NCBI GenBank assembly: GCA_037951105.1
Contig: JBAMJV010003971.1
Location: 1-64,000 of the forward strand
Direction: 5' to 3'
Source of the DNA: Echinarachnius parma
Taxonomy: Eukaryota > Echinodermata > Echinoidea > Clypeasteroida > Echinarachniidae
Length of the DNA stretch: 64,000 nt
Below, piece by piece: positions 57,281 through 64,000 of the stretch. Numbering within the stretch: the stretch's first letter is position 1; every line of letters starts with the position of its first letter. A program made the position numbers and the translations under genes. The notes under the pieces were generated by a model. The model was given only the letters and a program-made list of their open reading frames with translations, searched no databases and was not told the DNA's origin.

Positions 57281-57745
57281 GGGTTTCACACGTCTGCCAA
57301 GTCGTGATTGTAATCACGATTGGAATCATGTTTACAATCACCGGCGGTGATTCTGTTGCCTTGCTTTCACATGACGAAAAAGACTTCATGCAAACTGTGA
57401 TTACAATCACGATTCTGGAGACGTACCTGTCAATCAAACAAGGAAATCACTAGTACTACACTGCATGACTGCACTCGAAGCGAAGAGCGCCCGGTTTATC
57501 GGCGGAAGTGCATGTAAGGTCACGTAAGCTCCGCCTCCCAAATCGTGTTTTGGAGGTCAAATCGTTCACACTATAGAGATTCGCACTGTGATATGAGTAA
57601 ATCATGATTAGAAAACACCTCCAGACCACGATTCGAGTTTCGCGATTCGTGATTCTATTTCACGCGGTAAAAAAATACCGTGATTGGAGTGAAAAATGAT
57701 TCCAATCGTGATTGCATTCACGACTTGGCAGACGTGTGAAAACAC
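57281..57745. mobile_element. hAT-like MITE, 465 bp, 8-bp duplication
   Basis: TCTTAGAG flanks both sides (57273-57280 and 57746-57753). Inverted ends share TTTCACACGTCTGCCAAGTC and further inner words (GTGATTG, ATCACGATTGGAATCAT). An 8-bp duplication suggests hAT. Confidence 0.8.
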
Positions 57746-57785
57746 TCTTAGAGCGGTCGTTGGCAGCTAGCGAAACGTAGTTTTT

Positions 57786-58180
57786 GTGTGAGCAAGGAGA
57801 ACCTCCTTGGTGTGAGAAAACCGAGTCGAGAAAGGCTCAATCAATGAATTGTCGTATAGTCGGAGGCAACCTCAGAAACGAAAAAAAATTGTGTGTGAGT
57901 AAAAAGAGCTATAGAAACGATAGGAAAAAATAGTGTTTGTGCGCGTAAAACGAGTCGAGAAAGGCGAAGAAATCAATATCTCAATGAATTGTAATATTAT
58001 AGTCGTTTAGGCAACCTTAGAAACGATTAAAAAGGTAGTGTTTGTGTGCGTAAAACGAGTCGAGAAAGGCGAAGAACCCGATATCGAACACAGAAGCGAA
58101 AAGGGTAGTGTGTGTGTGCGAGTCGAGAAAGGCCGATAATCCAAATAAGATGAGTTGTGGTTATACACAAGGCAACCTAT
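57786..58180 (+). repeat. Degenerate tandem repeat with CGAGTCGAGAAAGGC
   Basis: Four units share GTGTG(T/C)G..., ACGAGTCGAGAAAGGC and AGGCAACCT(C/T)AGAAACGA, with period about 85-140 bp. A related piece (GACCCGGGGAAAGACTCGC) lies at 58541. Confidence 0.7.
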
Positions 58181-58888
58181 AGACTGAGATCAGACTAGTA
58201 TAATCTGATGAAAACGTCTGGAAAACCCTGGATAAATCGCAGTCGGTGTAACAATCTACGGGCAAATAGTGATTTGTGAACGTGGACAGGGTTTTAAAAA
58301 AAGAAAAAGGGTATACAGTACTGTAATGATTCACTTTGCGATATGGAATATCCACAACGAATCAGTTCACTATATGTCATGGTGAAAGATTATTACTCAC
58401 GCTGCTACTTCCCTGTGGAACAATTTATCCCTCAATATTCGTACCTCTGCTAAATTAATGTTAATATTAAAAAAAACAATCAATTTTAAAACCCAAAACC
58501 CGGGATTCTTAAGACAAAAAATGATTTGAGTATGTAAATCGACCCGGGGAAAGACTCGCTATATAAAATCTTGTATACATCGTGATCGGTAAGAACGTAG
58601 TAGACTACAAAGAATCATATTTATTAATGAGGATGCTTGAGAAAGTGGTAAAGAAAAATCTAAAAATCCTGAGGCAAATTGTGGCTGACAATTTAGAGCC
58701 AAATTTTATTGTAAGGACATAAACTACAGAACCAAGTAAAACAAATTGTTTGATCGTGGTCGGAAAGGATATCGTCAACCGGGACTTGGCATTATTCACG
58801 TTATTTCCATTGTATGTGTACCCTTTTTTTTTATTTCAAACATATGGAAACTGATATTTAATATAAATTATAATTATCAAAGTAATAA

Positions 58889-60101
58889 ATAGGGTTTGCA
58901 ATTGCAATAGGTGGAAGGTTTGGCCCTCTATTAGACGAAGGTGACACGGACGTTGAGGGTCTATGGAAAGAAGTAAAAACAGCTTTCAACGAAACATCGC
59001 AGGAAGTACTGGGATATAAAAAGTCCAAGCAACAAGAACCCTGGATAAGCAAGGAGGTTCTCGAGCTGAGTGACGAGAGAAAGAAAGCTAAACAAGAAAA
59101 ACAAGAAAAACAAAGTGACCCAAACAAGAGATCAAGATATAATTTCCTTAACAGAGAGATTCGGAGGAAAACAAAAGGCTGCAGGGACAAGTGGATACAA
59201 GATCTATGCAAGAAAGTGGAAACTTCACACCAGGCCACCAAATCCAAGGAAGTCTACACTACAATTAAACAAATCACTAAGAAATCTAACATTAGAATGC
59301 AGACAGTGAAAAGTAAAGACGGAGAAATCCTCACAGAGATAGAGGACGTTAAAGGGAGATGGAAAGAAAGCTTTGAAGAACTCTACAACAACCAGAACCC
59401 AACAAATGAAGAAGCCACCAACATACCACAGATGACCAGCCTCGATCCAGTCCCAGATATCCTGCGAGAAGAAGTTGAAAGTGCAGTTCGAAAGCTCACA
59501 GAAGGAAAAGCACCTGGATTTGACTGTGTTACAGGAGAGGAACTTAAAGCTGCTGGATCAACAGGCATTGACATACTCCACACTCTGTGCAATAGAATAT
59601 GGCAGGAAGAAACCTTCCCGGCTGACTGGTGAAAGGCCATAATAACCCCAATTTACAAGAAAAAGGACAAACTCAATTGTGGAAATTACCGGGGTATTAG
59701 CTTGCTCAGTCATGCAGGCAAAGTGTTCAGCATTATCCTCCAGCAAAGGATCGTGAAGAAAACCGAAGAAGTACTATCCGAAGCACAAGCCGGATTCCGC
59801 CCAGGACGATCCACAATGGACCAGTTGTTCACTCTAAGACAAATAATCGAAAAGCGCCTTGAAAAGAACCAGAGTCTCCTCTGCTGCTTCATTGACATTG
59901 AAAAGGCATTCGACTCCATCTGGCAGGAAGGTCTATGGAAAGCAATGAAATTCTTTGGCTATTCATTGAAATATATCAACCTACTCCGAGCACTCTACCA
60001 ACAATCCAACAGCGCAGTCAGAGTAAACGGCGAACTGACCGACTGGTTCAGAACCACCGTTGGTGTTCGTCAAGGTTGTGTCCTGTCCCCCCAACTATTC
60101 A
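58889..60101 (+). mobile_element. RTE-like LINE, reverse-transcriptase fragment, broken
   Basis: One continuous frame from 58889 encodes a basic linker, then RT blocks: EGKAPGFDCVTGEEL, AIITPIYKKKDK, NYRGISLL, AQAGFRPGRSTMDQLFTLRQ, FIDIEKAFDSIW and DWFRTTVGVRQGCVLSP. A TGA at 59630-59632 interrupts it (probably from CGA). It stops before the catalytic xxDD box, where a family A MITE fragment takes over. The 5' endonuclease domain is absent. The VGVRQGCVLSP block resembles the RTE clade. Inactive. Confidence 0.88.
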
Positions 60102-60220
60102 ACCGAAACCTGTCACATAATTATATTGTTAATACAAATACAACACGGTGCGAGGGAACCGCTTACGTTCCAAGTAAGTTTTTGAGGATTTGGACAATAT
60201 GTTACTAGATCCATTTTAAG
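60102..60220 (+). mobile_element. MITE family A, 3' part, truncating the LINE
   Basis: Begins CCGAAACCTGTCAC, the internal block of family A, and ends GTTACTAGATCCATTTTAA. Confidence 0.7.
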
Positions 60221-60600
60221 TATATTCAAGTCAGTCATTCGAGTTGAGGTATCTAGAACAAGTATTGATCAATGAATTGAGATCAAAAATAAAACTGGAG
60301 CAGAGTTCGGAAAAGATGCCTCACTCTTTAACTTGATGATCAACATCTGAACATTCAAGAACACAGTCATGAACTAAAGAAGTGGGTTAGTTGGGTAACG
60401 GGTTAAATGAAACACCACATTTGTTGGTACTTGTATAAAACTCAAATCGATATATTTTTACCTCTAAATTTGTGGTTTCAAAATTCACAAATCATGGAGA
60501 AAGTGGACAAGTCATTATCTTGTAAAAAATAAACCCTTGTATACGTTGTACAATCAACTCCGCCGATCGATAGCCTTCCCATTTTACGCGGATATCTTTT
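60221..60600. other. AT-rich flank, no gene seen
   Basis: No recognised element. Confidence 0.5.
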
Positions 60601-60609
60601 ACATTGTAT

Positions 60610-60830
60610 GTCTTTGGTATGATGTTGATGTTGATGTTGATGTTGTTGTTGTTGTCGTCGTTTTTGTTGCTGTTGTTGCTGCTGCTGTTGATGTGTTTGT
60701 TGTTTCGTTGTTCCTGTTGTCGTCGCTGTTGCTCTTGCTGTTGTGGTTTTTGTTGTTGCTCTTGTTGTTACTCTTGTTGTTTTATTGTTGTTGTTGTGAT
60801 TGTTGTTTTAAAAGATTGTTGTTAACAAAT
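60610..60830 (+). repeat. GTT/GTC trinucleotide region
   Basis: Interrupted (GTT)n with GTC, GCT and GAT variants. Leucine- and valine-rich frames are artefacts. Confidence 0.9.
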
Positions 60831-60869
60831 ATTGGTCCTTTGTGGCTGTGTTGTTGAAGGCAATTGTGG

Positions 60870-62300
60870 ACTTAGTTGTCATTAAAAGCATATATAATAA
60901 TTCTACTTAAGTGTTATGTGTTATTGTATTGTATTGTGTTATTTTAAATCAATCATTTCATTGATTTTAATTATTTTAAAGAAATAATTTTGAAGCAAAA
61001 TCCACACTGAAGTGACATTTAACAAGAGGGGAAGAGCAATATATACCCCAAATCGGACGAGAAAACTGTTTCAACTTCATGCATGAATTGGTAATTGTTG
61101 AAGATTAATAAATCATTTACTATAATGGACCATTAGGCATACAAATCTTCTAAATGAAATATTCACAGAAATTTCTAATTTATTAAATTAATTAAATGCC
61201 TAGACAATTTTACTGGTTATAGACCAGTCTATCATACTCATTTTGCTGCAATTGACACATATTTTAATCGGTAGTGTTATTATTTCAAATATAGGAAAAC
61301 TAGTGGCCAGAAATATATAATATAAATTTAAAATGAGCAAAGAAAATAATATGGTTCATCCGGAATTCGAACCCGAAACACATTTGCGAGCCACACATTA
61401 ATATATTTGGGTGTGGATATAGGTAATTGTCAAATTTGAGTTTAAAAGACAGATCATAACCGTACCAAACTCATTTATCTTTTGTTCATAATTGATAGTT
61501 TACAAGTCAAACGTTCGCTTGTAAACATGTGAACACGAATTTCCCTGCGTTGTCACAAGTCATACGTAATGTATTATTATGCACCTACTATTTGACACTT
61601 TCAGGAAGTGTCAGTCGTGGTGTTGTTAGATGAAACATTAGTTAAAATAATATATATCATTAGTCTTCGATATTCATAACCCAGCCATTTACATTTCTTA
61701 TGTGTGTGTCTGATACAGAACGCGCAATAAAGAATGATGTAATTATGCCAACACTACGAGCTGTACACTTTTGTTTTCTGCTACAGAAATAACTCATGTT
61801 GCTCTCGAAAAGCTAAATAAACTTCTTCTTGTCTTATATTTGTCTTTCATCTTTTGTTTTGATTGTCCAACGCCAATTTTGTTATCGCTTGACACAAAAC
61901 TGTATATTGACGTATTCTCAACTTCGCGAGGTAGCGCTAGTGAAATGAATTGCATCGCTAACGCCACCTTGAAAGGCGTGAAGACATTTTTCGAGTGTTT
62001 GACATACAACTTTGGATACAGTTTCATTTTTTCTTTTAATCAAAAACTTAAAACAACGTGGGAATTTTGAACGAGTCTATTATATTTATTTATGTTTCTG
62101 TTTCTTTCTTTTTCGTATTTAAAAAAAAATGTGATTTCAGGTTGAGGTCAAGTCACTTCCGTTCAAATTGTTTTAACATTAAAATTTAAATGATTTGGCT
62201 TATGAGTCAATGTGACAATTATTATTAAAAGAAAACAACGTGTCACACTGACACATCATGAAACAGAGAGACTAGGTTTTGAAGAGTAAAGTTAAAGTCA
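60870..62300. other. AT-rich flank, no supported gene
   Basis: A 99-codon frame at 61771-62070 (and a 77-codon frame on the other strand) matches no family I know and has no splice or codon support. Confidence 0.5.
61322..61402 (-). mobile_element. tRNA-headed SINE copy
   Basis: Minus-strand GGGTTCGAATTCCGG (box B) followed by ATTTTCTTTGCTCATTTT, the tail also found at 1330 and 12030. Confidence 0.5.
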
Positions 62301-62302
62301 GC

Positions 62303-62705
62303 TTAAAGAAATCCAGTTAAACATTGTCCAAATCCACAGAACTTACTTATAAGTTTAGACTATAATTGGACATTTCATACGTTTCGTATTCATATTACCA
62401 ATAGAAAGAAGTATGGAAGAGGTTTCGTTTTTTTCAAATTTTTCTTTCGTTAAAAAGATATTTACGATTGAAGAATTCGGATGTTTAATTATCCTCTGGA
62501 AAGTTATCACTGTGTACAAAGTCAGTTCGCGAACATCACTTTTCATTTTAGCTCAAAATAACTCGGCCATATAACATCCATTTAATAACGTGACATGTTC
62601 ACACATAATTATACTCAGTAGACATACCAGATCAAAACACAACCACATGTTATCAACCATTCATCACCTTTTGCACATATCAACATAGTTACTAGATCCC
62701 TTTAA
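62303..62705 (-). mobile_element. MITE family A, full-length reverse copy
   Basis: Starts TTAAAGAAATCCAGTTAAAC and ends GTTACTAGATCCCTTTAA; internal blocks in reverse order. Confidence 0.75.
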
Positions 62706-62707
62706 CT

Positions 62708-63680
62708 TGCTAGGGTTACGTGACCCAGTTTTTAAGACAAGTTGCGTGACAATTACATGACACCGCTCTACTAACTACGAGGTCTTCACGAACACAGCTC
62801 TACTTTAACCCTCCGAATGTAAGCTTTTAGATAAATTGCAAGGGTAACTTGACCCAGTTCTTTACACAAGTTTTCGTGACAATTTCCATGGCGTTTAAGA
62901 TCTCATTTTTGTAACTCGAAGAGGACCCAGCTCGTACATGAGGCCATGAAAAATAAATGGTTGGATTGGCGTAACCCGCCCGACCCTAAAAATACCGCCG
63001 ACCCTAAAGGTTTTTTCTGATTTTTTTTTTTTTTTTTATAAAAAAAATAAAAATAAAAATAAATAAAAACCTACCTACCTACCCTAATGTTTGGTTGCCC
63101 GTTTATACTCCAATCCAACACATTTTTTTTGGCCTGATTGTATGCTCGTGTACATGGCAAGCCGTTTTAACATTTATTCATATTTCCTGATATCAAGAAA
63201 TTAATTCTTGATATCAAAAAATCTAATTCTTGATATCGTGAATTACCATATTGGTTAACAACATAAAATGCATTCTTGAAGAATTGAATTCTTGATGTCA
63301 AGAATTAGATTGTTTGATATCAAGAATTCGATTTTTTGATAAAAATTATCAAGAATTCAATTCTTGATATCAAGAATGCATTTCTTGATATCAAAAAATG
63401 AATTCTTGATATCAAGAGGAAATATTAATAAATGTTAAAACGGCTTGCCATACGTGCATATTCCCCATGCATAACTGCTGCTGAAATGCGCGAATATAAT
63501 ACGCGCACAAACGCACCGAAATATTCATATTTGAGTGGAAAATAATTCTTGAACCCCGCCATATGGGATGACAACACTCTACTATAAACCACGAGGTCTT
63601 CACGAGCATTACTCATCCTCAGAGGGTCAGCTTTGAAACAAATTACAAGGGTTACTAAATGACCCAGTTCTTTAGACATA
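62708..63680 (+). repeat. Tandem repeat of about 130 bp with GTGACCCAGTT, interrupted
   Basis: Blocks AGGGTTACGTGACCCAGTT, ACGAGGTCTTCACGA and CTCTACT recur at 62708, 62839 and 63645 around the foldback element at 63153. Confidence 0.6.
63153..63455. mobile_element. Foldback element filled with TTCTTGATATCAAGAA repeats
   Basis: Inverted ends ATGGCAAGCCGTTTTAACAT (left, and complement at right) enclose eight or more copies of the palindrome TTCTTGATATCAAGAA and variants. Confidence 0.85.
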
Positions 63681-64000
63681 GTTTACACGAGCAAACTATA
63701 CAACGAATAGGCCCTGGTCAAGTGTCCATACAAGTATACCTCATTATATTGCGTGAATGAAATATAGGACAAATCGATACCAAATGTTTATATGAGCATT
63801 GACACTCTTATTTCAGGTTCATTGTCAAATCTACACAATCTGTGTCAGCCTCAACTTCATTAAAGGTGTCAGAGCTGTGGAATATTGATTAGGTTGTAAT
63901 TAGTACATTTCTTCACGTCGGAAATACTATAAATGGTCAATTAAAAAGCAGTGTCAGCTGGTATAACTATTTGGTGATCGAGAACCTTATGATTATTATA

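Noticed and set aside
61771-62070. 99-codon plus-strand frame with a hydrophobic start
   Set aside because: No recognised family, AT-rich composition and a competing frame on the other strand; likely chance.

Overview
The window is invertebrate animal DNA: AT-rich sequence dense with transposons and microsatellites, broken by short GC-rich exons on the minus strand. Repeats such as tRNA-headed SINEs, many short TIR elements and TIR elements with GGGCCCCGTTGCAGAAAG ends suggest a marine invertebrate, plausibly an invertebrate deuterostome. The species cannot be fixed from the sequence.

Only one host protein-coding gene is recognisable: a complete dual oxidase (DUOX), minus strand, from the ATG at 54568 to the TGA at 10218-10220. 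I assembled it by eye into 30 coding exons. All joins keep frame and use GT-AG sites, giving a predicted protein of 1574 residues, close to the usual size of about 1550. Domain order is signal peptide, extracellular haem-peroxidase domain, first membrane segment, an intracellular region with two EF-hands, a lysine-rich linker, the six-helix ferric-reductase core with both paired haem histidines, the FAD site and the NADPH site. The predicted enzyme is a calcium-gated NADPH oxidase that makes hydrogen peroxide outside the cell. No DUOXA maturation-factor gene is visible in the 9.4 kb upstream of the start codon.

Layout: 1-10217 is 3' flank made mostly of MITEs and anonymous AT-rich DNA. 10218-54568 is DUOX. 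54700-57150 is an array of degenerate, exon-like units of about 170-200 bp just upstream of the start codon, invaded by several insertions. 57281-57745 is a hAT-like MITE. 57786-58180 is another tandem repeat. 58889-60101 is a truncated RTE-like LINE. 60102-64000 is repeats and microsatellites.

The most unusual structure is a set of decayed tandem copies of DUOX exon ends plus their splice donors, always in the intron directly downstream of the parent exon: introns 4, 12 and 19. Two units in intron 12 appear identical and carry a stop codon. One unit in intron 4 keeps an intact reading frame and could be a symmetric 96-nt cassette. Other notable structures are a perfect 48-bp hairpin flanked by a 16-bp duplication, a foldback element built of SalI-site repeats, and nested MITEs whose TTAA target duplications can be read from empty sites in the same tandem array.
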